Shown here piece by piece: positions 1 to 8,729 of a stretch of 64,000 bases of DNA; within the stretch, counting starts at the first letter, position 1; every line of letters begins with the position of its first letter. A program made the translations under genes and the position numbers. The DNA is taken from NCBI GenBank assembly GCA_040080835.1, contig JBEBHP010000020.1, positions 8,942-72,941 on the forward strand, in the 5' to 3' direction. The DNA comes from SZUA-430 sp040080835. Its GTDB lineage: Bacteria; Pseudomonadota; Alphaproteobacteria; Micropepsales; Micropepsaceae. The notes beneath the pieces are model-generated. The model saw only the letters and a list, made by a program, of their open reading frames with translations. It had not been told where the DNA came from and made no database searches.

Positions 1-1118
1 GCCAGATCCTTCACAGTGACTGGTCCGATCATGTCGAACTTCGCACCGCGGGATTTCGCAAGCGCCCCCGCAGTCGAGCAACCGTTCACTGCACGGAAAA
101 TCTCAACTGCATTCTTGCGCACCTGTTCTTCCTTGGCTTTTGGCGAACCCTGCGCCAGCGGCACCGAGAAACGGGCCAGCGTAATTACTGCCTTCATCTT
201 TTGTTCGGGTTGGGGCGTAGCCGGAGCCGCCGCAACTTGCGGCGCAGGCGCTGAGCCCGCCGCCAGGCGCTTCTGGCGCAGCCCAAGAAGATAGTAACCG
301 CCGGGTGCCCGGATTGGCTCCGAAATCGCGCCAGACGTCATGGTTTTCACCTGTCTGGCGACTGCATCCGGCAAGTCTCCAAGCGATATCCAGCCCATGT
401 CGCCGCCACTGCTTGCGGTAGCCGACTGGCTGAACTGGCGTGCCAGCGCTGCGAAATTTGCGCCCGCCTTCAGCTGCGTGATGATGCCTTGCGCATTTTG
501 TTTCACCTGTTCCTCGGCGCTGGGAACGTCAACAGCGAGAAAGATTTCCGACAGCAGATACTGGGGCTGTTTGGAAGTCTCTTGCGCGGCGGTGAAGGCG
601 TTGTCCACTTCTTCGTCCGACACCGTGACGCGGGGTGCCAGGCGTTGCTGGATCAGCTTTTGCCACGCGAGGTCCGCCTTGATCTGGTTCTGCAGCGTCG
701 TGCGGGAAATGTTGTTTTCATCGAGCGTCTTGTAGATTTGATCGACGGTGATGTTGTTTTGCTGAGCGATACGCTTGAAGCTCTTGTCCAGATCGTCGGC
801 ACCAATAGCGATCTTGGCCTTTTGCGCTTCCTGCAGTTGCAGCAGTTCGTCGATCAACTGTCGCAGAACCTGAGCACGCAACTTTTTGGCAACGTCAGGA
901 CCCTGCGCACCCGAAGTGACCATCATCAGCTTGACGCGCTGGTCGAGATCGTAGGTCGAAATGACAAGGTCATTCACCACCGCAGCGGCGCGCATGGTGG
1001 CGGCGTCCTTTGTCGGCGTGGCAGCAGTGGCGGGAGGACACAGCACGAGCGGTGCGCACGTCAATGCGAGCAAAGTTGCAAGTGTGCGGGGCAACCGACC
1101 TAAGCGTGAACTCAACAT
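1..1118 (-). CDS. surA: Periplasmic chaperone / peptidyl-prolyl isomerase SurA, 3' end beyond window
   Basis: Translation from the ATG at 1118 gives an N-terminal signal peptide (basic start, then a hydrophobic run ending near residue 34 in PATAATP), a SurA-like N domain starting near AAVVNDLVISTYDLDQR, and a parvulin-type PPIase domain with the SEIFLAVD, GGDMGWISLGDLP and GGYYLLGLRQ blocks. SurA escorts outer-membrane beta-barrel proteins, including LptD, through the periplasm. About 372 codons are visible and the frame stays open to the left edge, so the C terminus is missing. It lies 149 bases downstream of lptD on the same strand, the usual neighbourhood. The first base of the last full codon in the window is at position 3. 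Confidence 0.93.
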   Translation of the reverse strand, partial: MLSSRLGRLPRTLATLLALTCAPLVLCPPATAATPTKDAATMRAAAVVNDLVISTYDLDQRVKLMMVTSGAQGPDVAKKLRAQVLRQLIDELLQLQEAQKAKIAIGADDLDKSFKRIAQQNNITVDQIYKTLDENNISRTTLQNQIKADLAWQKLIQQRLAPRVTVSDEEVDNAFTAAQETSKQPQYLLSEIFLAVDVPSAEEQVKQNAQGIITQLKAGANFAALARQFSQSATASSGGDMGWISLGDLPDAVARQVKTMTSGAISEPIRAPGGYYLLGLRQKRLAAGSAPAPQVAAAPATPQPEQKMKAVITLARFSVPLAQGSPKAKEEQVRKNAVEIFRAVNGCSTAGALAKSRGAKFDMIGPVTVKDL

Positions 1119-1148
1119 GAAAATACCTGAGATCCATCATTCGTGGGG

Positions 1149-1170
1149 CGCTGAGTTTCAAGACTCAGCG
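1149..1170. promoter_or_regulatory. Perfect 8-bp hairpin in the lptD-surA gap
   Basis: CGCTGAGT (1149-1156) and ACTCAGCG (1163-1170) form a perfect stem with a 6-base loop, about 30-50 bases upstream of the surA start. On the minus strand no T-run follows, so it is not a standard intrinsic terminator. It could stabilise or process the lptD-surA message. This is inference. Confidence 0.4.
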
Positions 1171-1267
1171 TCGACGGGGAGCGAATGGCGCAACAATAGC
1201 GACTTTTAACCCGCGATCAATGCCACCAGAGCGGGTCCAAACATTGAAATTAGGCCACAATTCTGCC

Positions 1268-3469
1268 CTAGTTCACGCCCTTTAGCCGGAACGTGAATAG
1301 GACTGAGCTCGCGGGCTCAATGTCGCGGTCGCGGGTAAACCTGCGCCGGAAATCAATGCCGAACTCGGCACAGTCATCTTCGTAGGCCAAGCCGAACTTG
1401 CTTTCGATCATTTGGTCGCCGGCCAAATCGCGGCGTCCTGAACCCTTCAGCCAGATATTGTCGACTGCCCGGAAAGAGCCCAGGAAATTGACTTCTTCGC
1501 GCTGGTCCGGAAGCAGTGGATCGGGCTCAAGCAGCACGTAGCCAGCGCGGAACAGGTACCAGTCCGGATCGCTGGCTTCCGCGTAGACTTCATTTCTTTC
1601 GAAACTGTAGTCCTGCTCGTTGATCCGGAAGCGGTTCACGATGCGGATCTCGCTGGTCGGCTGGATCGTGAACCGGCCGACAAAATCACTCTGCTGACCA
1701 CGCAGACCTGATTGTACGGTGAAAGCATCATCCTCGTGAAGGCGGAAGCTTTCGCCGATGATGGCTTCCACAAATCCGTCATCAAAATAGGCAGCCGCAC
1801 GCACGCCGGCATTGATGCGCGGTCCTGTTTCCCAACGGTCCAGACCCGGGAATTTGTTGAATGAGAACAAATTCGTCTCGTCAAATTCAAAGCTGCCGCT
1901 GTCTTCATTCGGTATGCCGGCCGGATTGCCGCCATAGGGCGCGCCAATCACCTGAACGATCGGTTCGATGACCTGTTTCCAGCCCCAGTCCGTACGCACG
2001 AGCGGATACCGCCACTCAATTCCGGCCCATGGCAGGAAGCGGGTGACTGTCTCTGCATCGGCGCCCGGTGCAGAGTCGGTGACGTAATAGGCGTCCCCAC
2101 GAACGTTTGCGAACAAGGTAAGCAGGTGGCCACCTTCCGTCGTCAGGGGAAGTTTCCAGGACGCCGTCGCAGAGACCCGGCTCGTGTCTTGTCCTTCCGA
2201 CCTGTGAAGAAAGAGGCCATTGGCCGAGAAAGTGAACCGACCGCCCAGAACAGTCTCGTCCGGAACGTATTCAAGCTCTGCAAGTGGCAGCACCAGAGGT
2301 GTCGTTCCCGGATCATCGGTTTCACGCAGTCCCTGGAAGTACCAGGCATTGACGGCACTGTAGGAGCGACCATTGATGCCTTCGAGGAACAGGTTGTTTT
2401 GCAGGCGATCAAGCGAAGAAATATCGTACCGCTTCAGATACGTGTCATTCGATGTAAGTTGCGCGTTGTAACCCCAGCTCCAGACATCATCAATGTTGAA
2501 TTTTCCCGAGCCGAAGATGTGGCCTTGCAAAGTGTCGTCCCTGACTTCGTCGCCAAAGCGATCGCGCGGCTTGCCATAGCGACCGCTGGCCTGAATGTTG
2601 TATGAGCCGGTCTCGGTGCGCTGGCGCCATTCGCCTTTGACAAGTGGACCGTCATTCTCCGTGTACATCGGAGCCAGCAGCAGGTCGTAACTCGGATCGA
2701 GCGCAAAATAGTACGGAATTTCGGCGAAATAGCCGATGTCGGTCGAATGACCCACTCCCGGAACCAGGAAGCCTGACTCGCGTGGAGCTTCAGGATCGGA
2801 GTGAGAGAAATAGGGCAGATACAGGATTGGAACGCCAAAAACTTCGAAAAATGCATCTTCGTATTCAACGCGAGCTTTTTCCTGATTGTAGACGATGCGA
2901 AACGCCTTGATCTGCCATGTTGGCGCTTTCGAAGGATCGTCCTTGCAGGGTTTGCAGGTCGTGTAGACAGCTTTCTCAAGCGTCATCACGTTTCCATCGC
3001 TTCGGGTTGCCTTGGCAGCGGCCAGTCGGCCTCTGCCTGCGACGACAACGTTCAGGCTCTCGATGATGCCGTCCTTCATGTCATCTGTAACTTCAATGCG
3101 GCTGCCCGTCAGCGTCGTGCCATTAGCCTCGCGAAGCGTTGCGTTGCCTTCAGCTATCACGATGCGGCTCTGCTGGTTGTAGCTCAGCCGGTCGGCAAGC
3201 AGCGTCCGCTCGCCATATGTCACTTCCACGTTGCCTTCGGCGCTCACGACGTTCGTCGTCGTGTCGTATGACATCTTGTCGGCGCGGATCAGAACTTCCT
3301 GCTGCTTCTGGGGCGTTGCTGGAGTAGCGCCTGGAGTGCCGCCTTCCGGTGCGTCACTGGTCTGCGTGCGGGCAAGCGCAAGCACCACGCTGTCTCCGCC
3401 TGCAAAAGCGAAGGGTGCCGCAATCAGACAAAAAAGAAGGGCTGTGATGAGGCGAAACGCAACCTTCAT
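1268..3469 (-). CDS. lptD: LPS-assembly protein LptD (OstA)
   Basis: A 733-residue outer-membrane protein that inserts lipopolysaccharide into the outer leaflet. It has a signal peptide (cleavage near AFA/GG, residue 23), an OstA-like periplasmic domain with the IRADKMSYD and VVSAEGNVEVTYGERTLLADR blocks (about residues 58-110), and a long beta-rich region ending in the FTFRLKGVN terminus typical of a barrel strand. Cysteines at 172 and 175 and one about 35 residues from the end could form the disulfides known in LptD. The ATG overlaps the lptG stop as ATGA (3466-3469), so the two genes are translationally coupled. Confidence 0.96.
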   Translation of the reverse strand: MKVAFRLITALLFCLIAAPFAFAGGDSVVLALARTQTSDAPEGGTPGATPATPQKQQEVLIRADKMSYDTTTNVVSAEGNVEVTYGERTLLADRLSYNQQSRIVIAEGNATLREANGTTLTGSRIEVTDDMKDGIIESLNVVVAGRGRLAAAKATRSDGNVMTLEKAVYTTCKPCKDDPSKAPTWQIKAFRIVYNQEKARVEYEDAFFEVFGVPILYLPYFSHSDPEAPRESGFLVPGVGHSTDIGYFAEIPYYFALDPSYDLLLAPMYTENDGPLVKGEWRQRTETGSYNIQASGRYGKPRDRFGDEVRDDTLQGHIFGSGKFNIDDVWSWGYNAQLTSNDTYLKRYDISSLDRLQNNLFLEGINGRSYSAVNAWYFQGLRETDDPGTTPLVLPLAELEYVPDETVLGGRFTFSANGLFLHRSEGQDTSRVSATASWKLPLTTEGGHLLTLFANVRGDAYYVTDSAPGADAETVTRFLPWAGIEWRYPLVRTDWGWKQVIEPIVQVIGAPYGGNPAGIPNEDSGSFEFDETNLFSFNKFPGLDRWETGPRINAGVRAAAYFDDGFVEAIIGESFRLHEDDAFTVQSGLRGQQSDFVGRFTIQPTSEIRIVNRFRINEQDYSFERNEVYAEASDPDWYLFRAGYVLLEPDPLLPDQREEVNFLGSFRAVDNIWLKGSGRRDLAGDQMIESKFGLAYEDDCAEFGIDFRRRFTRDRDIEPASSVLFTFRLKGVN

Positions 3470-4560
3470 CCGTCCTCCTGATTAAACATGTACGCCATAC
3501 CAAGTAATAGTGCAGTCGTTGCAGGTGCCCACGCAGCCAGCGCAACCGGAACTACGCCGGATACCCCCAACGCGCCTGCCACGTCGGTGAAGAAATACAG
3601 CACAAATCCAGTCAAGACGCTCGAGATAATGAGCCTTGCAGCCCCCCCAAGTCGCGCCAGCCGAAGCGAGAACGCCGCCGCTATGAATATCATAGCGCAT
3701 AATAGGACCGGGCCTGCAAGCAATGCATGGTAGTGTAAACGGTGTTTGGTCGCCGAAAAGCCCGCCGATTCAGCCTGTTCGATAAAGTCGGGCAAGTCCC
3801 AAAATGCTATGGTTTCTGGGGTTGCGAAGCTTTCTTGAATTTGGTTGTGAGTTAGTGACGTTTTCACATCAAGCAGCGGGTAAAAAACGGCAGGACGCTC
3901 CGGACCGGTAACCCAGGCCTCTTCGAGGTGCCATTTTTCCTTCTGCAGCGTGGCGACCTTGGCGTCGATTCGTCCCTTGAACGCCTCTTTGCCTTCATAG
4001 ATGAACAGCACCACATCCTGGAGATGTAGACCGCTGTTCGATACGCCCTTGGCGTGAATTACCGTCTGCCCTTTTTCGTCTCCCTGGCGCAGCCATAATC
4101 CGTTGTTCGAAACGGCCAGCAGCGATGGCCGACCCTGAATGTAGCGTGCCTGAAACTCCTCAAACCGTGAAATCAGTCTTGCAGCAAAGGGATTGTAGAC
4201 GGTTGTCATGAACGTCCCGATCACGAGGGCCATGATCAGTGCCGGCGCCAAAAACAGCCATGCAGACACACCGGCTGCGCGCGCGATGATCAGTTCCTGG
4301 CTGCGGGTCATGCGCGCAAAGCACGAGATCGCGCCGAACATCACCGCGAAGGGCATCATCTTTTCAGTGAGGTTCGGAAGTTTCAGCAGTGCCATGCCGA
4401 TGACAATGTTGAACGGAACGTGTTCATGACCGGCCGTTCGCTGGAGCAGATCGACGATGTCGATGACAAAGGCCAGGATCAGGCAGAATCCGAAGACAAT
4501 GCCAACGCTGATCAGGAATTGCTGTGCCAGATAACGCGACAGGGTCCAGCTGATGTACAT
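3466..4560 (-). CDS. lptG: LPS export ABC transporter permease LptG
   Basis: A 364-residue YjgP/YjgQ-family permease. It has three N-terminal membrane segments, a periplasmic jellyroll domain (about residues 140-260) and three C-terminal segments. With LptF and the ATPase LptB it extracts lipopolysaccharide from the inner membrane. It starts one base after the lptF stop and overlaps lptD by four bases, so lptF-lptG-lptD-surA reads as one transcript. The short loop sequence KLPNLTEKMMPFAVMFGAI is the conserved coupling region of the family. The assignment to G rather than F rests on order and family resemblance. Confidence 0.93.
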   Translation of the reverse strand: MYISWTLSRYLAQQFLISVGIVFGFCLILAFVIDIVDLLQRTAGHEHVPFNIVIGMALLKLPNLTEKMMPFAVMFGAISCFARMTRSQELIIARAAGVSAWLFLAPALIMALVIGTFMTTVYNPFAARLISRFEEFQARYIQGRPSLLAVSNNGLWLRQGDEKGQTVIHAKGVSNSGLHLQDVVLFIYEGKEAFKGRIDAKVATLQKEKWHLEEAWVTGPERPAVFYPLLDVKTSLTHNQIQESFATPETIAFWDLPDFIEQAESAGFSATKHRLHYHALLAGPVLLCAMIFIAAAFSLRLARLGGAARLIISSVLTGFVLYFFTDVAGALGVSGVVPVALAAWAPATTALLLGMAYMFNQEDG

Positions 4561-4561
4561 C

Positions 4562-5689
4562 TCAAGCCCCTCCCGGCGTTGCGGCCACGATGCCGGAACT
4601 CTTCAGGTATTCGAACCTGGGCACAGACAGCATGAACAGGATGCCCACGATCCAGATCGCAGGCCAAAGGTACATCGTGAATGCGGCATCCGGCATCGAA
4701 CTTGTCATTTGCTGAAATGCAAACCCTGGAAGCCGCGCGATCAGCACGGCACCGCATGCCAGCGCAATTCGCCCGCCGTAGCCACGCCGGTTAAATGTGC
4801 CGCCAACAAGCGCGTATACGCCAATCAGCGCAAATACCAGACAATACAGAGGGCTGCTGAGGCGATTGTGGGCGTCAGCGAAGTATTTCCGCCGTGCTTT
4901 GTCCGACACCGTTTTTTCAGGATAGAGAAGTTCATTGAGGTACCGCTCGCTGGCCTCGCGCGAACCTTCGTCACGCGTCTTGTCGAACTGTCCGAGATCG
5001 AACGTATACTTTTCGAAGTCCAGTACCTTTAGCCGGCCCGCGCCGCCTTCAAGCCATTGCACATTGCCCTTGTACATGATCAGCCGCGGACCCTGCGGCG
5101 TGTTTGCAAGCACGCCGCGCTGAGCCATATAGGTGGCGATGCCCTTTGGATTTCTGGCGTCGTGCACGAGTATGCCGCGAATGTCCCCACCCGCATTGTT
5201 TTCCGAAACATAGACCGTGAGGCCGGCGATCGGGTTAGTGAACGCACCCTCACGAACAAATGTGTTCACGAGGTCGGCGCGGATCTCGAAGACGCGATCC
5301 TTCACTTCACGCATGCCGGCCGGCATGATTGCAAGATTGGTCACGTAGGCAGCGATTGTCGTCATGATGGCCAGCGACAGGATGGGCCACACGACAGCCC
5401 AGCGATTGAAACCGGCCGCCCAGATCACGACGAGCTCGCTTTCGACATACATCCGGTTCAGCGCATAGATCACGGCAATCACCAGCGCGAAAGGCAACAA
5501 GAGCCCGATCACCTGGGGCAGCGCAAGGATGGTCAGATAAAGATAGGTGGCCGCTGACTGGCTCTGGTTGATGACAAGATCCAGCATGCGCAGCGACTGC
5601 GATAGCCAGGCGACGCCTACCAGCGCGAACATGAAAAAGATGAGCGGTCCCAACACCTGCCGGAAGATATAACCTTGAACTCCGGACAT
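4562..5689 (-). CDS. lptF: LPS export ABC transporter permease LptF
   Basis: A 375-residue YjgP/YjgQ-family permease, first gene of the minus-strand LPS transport operon. The N terminus GYIFRQVLGPLIFFMFALVG carries the first membrane segment. The coupling-helix region LPQVIGLLLPFALVIAVIYALNRM and the segment ELVVIWAAGFNRW follow, then a periplasmic jellyroll and three C-terminal membrane segments. It partners LptG in the LptB2FG extractor. The start ATG at 5689 has only a weak ribosome site. The gene is divergent from pepA across a 214-base gap. Confidence 0.93.
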   Translation of the reverse strand: MSGVQGYIFRQVLGPLIFFMFALVGVAWLSQSLRMLDLVINQSQSAATYLYLTILALPQVIGLLLPFALVIAVIYALNRMYVESELVVIWAAGFNRWAVVWPILSLAIMTTIAAYVTNLAIMPAGMREVKDRVFEIRADLVNTFVREGAFTNPIAGLTVYVSENNAGGDIRGILVHDARNPKGIATYMAQRGVLANTPQGPRLIMYKGNVQWLEGGAGRLKVLDFEKYTFDLGQFDKTRDEGSREASERYLNELLYPEKTVSDKARRKYFADAHNRLSSPLYCLVFALIGVYALVGGTFNRRGYGGRIALACGAVLIARLPGFAFQQMTSSMPDAAFTMYLWPAIWIVGILFMLSVPRFEYLKSSGIVAATPGGA

Positions 5690-5903
5690 GAGTTACGCGC
5701 CCATTGCTTTTATCGACACTGCTCGCTTCACATTGATCCGCCACATCGTTACAACCCGATGCGTTACTGCAAAGTTAGGACATTAGCCGTTGCGATAATG
5801 CGGGCCGCCAAACTGAACGACACCCGAATAGTCCAGCCGCCGGGTCCAGGCAACAACTTTGGCTGATTTCCTGAGAATTTCTTGATCAAAGAGATAACGT
5901 CAC

Positions 5904-7391
5904 ATGCAAATAAATTTCACCCGGATCGACTCGTCTGAAGACGGAGCCCTCGCCGTGGGGGTTGCCGCGTTCGATGACGACCTGCCTGATTCACTGGCAG
6001 CACTCGACAAAAAGGCCAAGGGCGCCATCGCCCGGGCTCTGAAAGCGGCAAGGTTCACCGGCGGCAAGGGTCAAATGGCTGACATTCTTGCGCCAGCCGG
6101 CCTCGATCTCGATCGGCTCGTCGTGGTTGGCCTCGGCAAAATCGATGATTTTGGCAAGCAGCAAGCGCACGATTTTGGAGCGGCGGTGACAGCCCGCCTG
6201 TTAACCAGCGGCGAGAAATCTGCCACGCTCAGGTTGCAGAGCCCGTTCGTGGATAACGCAGAGCTTGCATCGGCAACAGCTTTTGGCGCCCTGCTGCGCG
6301 CCTATCGCTTTGACCAGTATCGCACGACGCAAAAAAAATCGGAAAAGCCAACGCTTGGGAAAATAAGCATAGAATGCAGTGACCCGGCAGACGCCAAGAA
6401 AGCCTGGCGCGCGCCGGAGGCAGTCGCCAAGGGCGTCTATTTCACCCGCGATCTTGTCTCCGAGCCGCCGAATGTCCTTCACCCGGAAGAATTTGCCAAG
6501 CGAACACGCAAGCTCGAAGAACTTGGCGTCGATGTCGAGATACTTGGCGAAAAGGAGATGGCAAAACTCGGCATGAACACGCTGCTCGGCGTGGGGCAGG
6601 GCTCCGAATGCGAGTCTCAGCTTGTCGTAATGCACTGGAAGGGCGCCAAGGACAAGAACGCGACCCCGATCGCTTTTGTCGGCAAGGGCGTCACCTTTGA
6701 TACCGGAGGCATTTCCCTGAAGCCCGGCCCTGGCATGGATGCGATGAAATACGACATGGGTGGTGCCGGAACGGTGACCGGCCTCATGCATGCGCTTGCA
6801 GGCCGCAAGGCCAAAGTCAACGCAATCGGCATCATCGGTCTCGTCGAAAACATGCCGGACGGCAAGGCGCAGAGACCTGGTGACATCGTGAAATCGATGT
6901 CGGGTCAGACAGTTGAAATCCTGAACACCGATGCCGAAGGCCGCCTCGTGCTTGCTGATGCACTCTGGTACTGCCAAAACCGCTTCAAGCCGAAATTCAT
7001 GGTGGACCTCGCGACATTGACAGGTGCGATCCGTGTCTCTCTCGGTCTCGAGATTGCAGGCCTGTTCTCCAACAATGACGAGCTCGCCAGCCGGCTTGCA
7101 GCAGCCGGCAAGGCCGAAGGCGAAGAGTTGTGGCGCATGCCCATGAATGAACGCTTCGACAAGCTGATCGACAGCCCCGTCGCCGACATGAAGAACATCG
7201 GCGGAGCCTTTGGAGGTTCGATCACGGCGGCTGTATTCCTCCAACGCTTTGTGAACAAGGTCCCATGGGCTCACCTGGATATCGCGGGGACAGCCTGGGC
7301 GGAAGAATCCCGGGGGGTGACACCCAAAGGCGCCAGCGGCTTTGGTGTCAGGCTGTTGAACCGTCTGGTTGCTGACTACTACGAAAGCTGA
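5904..7391 (+). CDS. pepA: Leucyl (cytosol) aminopeptidase PepA
   Basis: A 495-residue M17 metallopeptidase that removes N-terminal residues from peptides in the cytoplasm; some family members also bind DNA. The C-terminal catalytic domain shows the metal-binding stretch FVGKGVTFDTGGISLKPG and the signature NTDAEGRLVLADAL. An N-terminal macro-like domain precedes it. The length is normal for the family. Its TGA overlaps the holC ATG as TGATG, an arrangement often seen for pepA-holC and a sign of coupling. Confidence 0.97.
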   Translation: MQINFTRIDSSEDGALAVGVAAFDDDLPDSLAALDKKAKGAIARALKAARFTGGKGQMADILAPAGLDLDRLVVVGLGKIDDFGKQQAHDFGAAVTARLLTSGEKSATLRLQSPFVDNAELASATAFGALLRAYRFDQYRTTQKKSEKPTLGKISIECSDPADAKKAWRAPEAVAKGVYFTRDLVSEPPNVLHPEEFAKRTRKLEELGVDVEILGEKEMAKLGMNTLLGVGQGSECESQLVVMHWKGAKDKNATPIAFVGKGVTFDTGGISLKPGPGMDAMKYDMGGAGTVTGLMHALAGRKAKVNAIGIIGLVENMPDGKAQRPGDIVKSMSGQTVEILNTDAEGRLVLADALWYCQNRFKPKFMVDLATLTGAIRVSLGLEIAGLFSNNDELASRLAAAGKAEGEELWRMPMNERFDKLIDSPVADMKNIGGAFGGSITAAVFLQRFVNKVPWAHLDIAGTAWAEESRGVTPKGASGFGVRLLNRLVADYYES

Positions 7392-7855
7392 TGCCGGAAG
7401 TTCTTTTCTATCATCTGGAACGGGCAAGCCTTGAAGACGTCTTGCCCGGCCTGCTTGAAAAGTCCCGCGAACGGGGCTGGAAGGCGCTCATTCGGGTCAG
7501 TTCGCAGGAGCGCCTGGAGGCACTGGACAGCCACTTATGGACATACAAGGAAGAAAGTTTTCTTCCTCACGGCACGTTCAAGGATTCTCGCGCAGCCGAT
7601 CAGCCGGTATTGCTGACAACCGCGGACGGCAACCCCAATGGTGCAAACGTCGCGTTCTTTGCCGACGGCGCCAACCCGGACGACTGGACATCAGACCTGG
7701 TGAAGGCCTGCCAACGCATAGTGCTCATGTTCGATGGCCGAGATCCCGCAGCGATGGAAAGTGCTCGCGCGCAGTGGAAGCTCGCACGCGCCACTGGCTA
7801 TGACACGACCTATTGGCAACAAACCGAACACGGAGGTTGGGAAAAAAAAGCCTGA
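7391..7855 (+). CDS. holC: DNA polymerase III chi subunit
   Basis: A 154-residue HolC protein. The family motif is visible as EVLFYHLERASLEDVLPGLLEKSRERGW at the start, and the middle holds the DSHLWTYKEESFLPHG block typical of chi. Chi links single-strand binding protein to the clamp-loader complex. The start overlaps the pepA stop, and the stop lies three bases from the end of the convergent ankyrin gene. Confidence 0.95.
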   Translation: MPEVLFYHLERASLEDVLPGLLEKSRERGWKALIRVSSQERLEALDSHLWTYKEESFLPHGTFKDSRAADQPVLLTTADGNPNGANVAFFADGANPDDWTSDLVKACQRIVLMFDGRDPAAMESARAQWKLARATGYDTTYWQQTEHGGWEKKA

Positions 7856-7858
7856 CGC

Positions 7859-8554
7859 CTATTTCGTTGCACCGTGCGCCAGAAGCACCTGCTCGGTCGC
7901 GCCGCATTCAACCGGATGCATGTCCTTGATGTTCTCAAGTCGCGCGAGCGGGGTCTGGCCTGAAGACTTGGCGTTCACGTCTGCGCCGTGGTCAATCAGC
8001 AGACCAACCAGGTTTGGCAGGCAGGCAAAGGCCGCCTCCATGAGTGCCGTTCCACCGTACTCGTCCTTGTGCTTGACGGAAGCGCCGTGAGCAAGCAGCA
8101 CCTTCGCTATTTCGACGGCGTCGTTTTCGTTCATCTGATAAAAATCATCGAAATTTGATGCGAGGCTTGAAGTCACGTGCATGAGAGCGGTTGAGTTGTA
8201 CTGATCAACCATGTTCACCTTGGCGCCATGTTGGAGCAAGAGTTCGGCCGATGCTGCGTTGCGCACATAGCCAAGCGGCATGTGGTCCTTGTTACCTACG
8301 ACATTGGCACCCGCCTTGATCAGTGCTCGCACATTGTCGACTTTCGCCGTGGTGAGCGCGGAACCGAGCGCGTTGCTCGACCCGGCGTTCAGGCAGCGAC
8401 CATTGACTTTCGCTCCTTTGGAGAGAGCCGCCGCAACGTCTGCCGGCGTACCGGACTTCGCTGCAGTACAAAGAGCCTCCTGGAGAGTTGGGGCCGCTGT
8501 CGCTGGCAGGGATGCGAAGAACGACATCAAAATCAACAGGCATGATTTGCGCAC
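7859..8554 (-). CDS. Exported ankyrin-repeat protein
   Basis: A 231-residue protein if translation begins at the GTG at 8554, which has a GGGAG ribosome site seven bases upstream. That start gives a clean signal peptide (VRKSCLLILMSFFASLPATAA, cleavage near residue 21). An upstream frame extension lacks such a site. At least four ankyrin repeats follow (for example DNVRALIKAGANV, SAELLLQHGAKVN, IAKVLLAHGASV with YGGTALMEAA, LVGLLIDHGADVN with GQTPLARL). Ankyrin repeats bind proteins; the partner is unknown. It is probably periplasmic. It is convergent with holC. Confidence 0.85.
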   Translation of the reverse strand: MRKSCLLILMSFFASLPATAAPTLQEALCTAAKSGTPADVAAALSKGAKVNGRCLNAGSSNALGSALTTAKVDNVRALIKAGANVVGNKDHMPLGYVRNAASAELLLQHGAKVNMVDQYNSTALMHVTSSLASNFDDFYQMNENDAVEIAKVLLAHGASVKHKDEYGGTALMEAAFACLPNLVGLLIDHGADVNAKSSGQTPLARLENIKDMHPVECGATEQVLLAHGATK

Positions 8555-8729
8555 AATGTGGCTCCCGTGTCCGACGACCCTGCCACCACTATAGTCCCGG
8601 GCTGCCACGGATACCCGATTATATTGGCTGACGGTCTGGTAGCAGGCGACCCTCTCACATGGCCCTCACAGTCAGCGCTCCGGTCCGTTTACCTTGCACG
8701 AAATCAGAAAGGGCTGATATTCCTGCTTC

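Noticed and set aside
489..1103. A 204-codon open frame opposite surA
   Set aside because: The minus strand encodes a complete signal peptide and parvulin motifs; the plus frame does not resemble any protein.
6201..7427. A 408-codon open frame opposite pepA
   Set aside because: It is rich in His, Arg and Cys as expected for the reverse of a GC-rich gene. pepA is certain.
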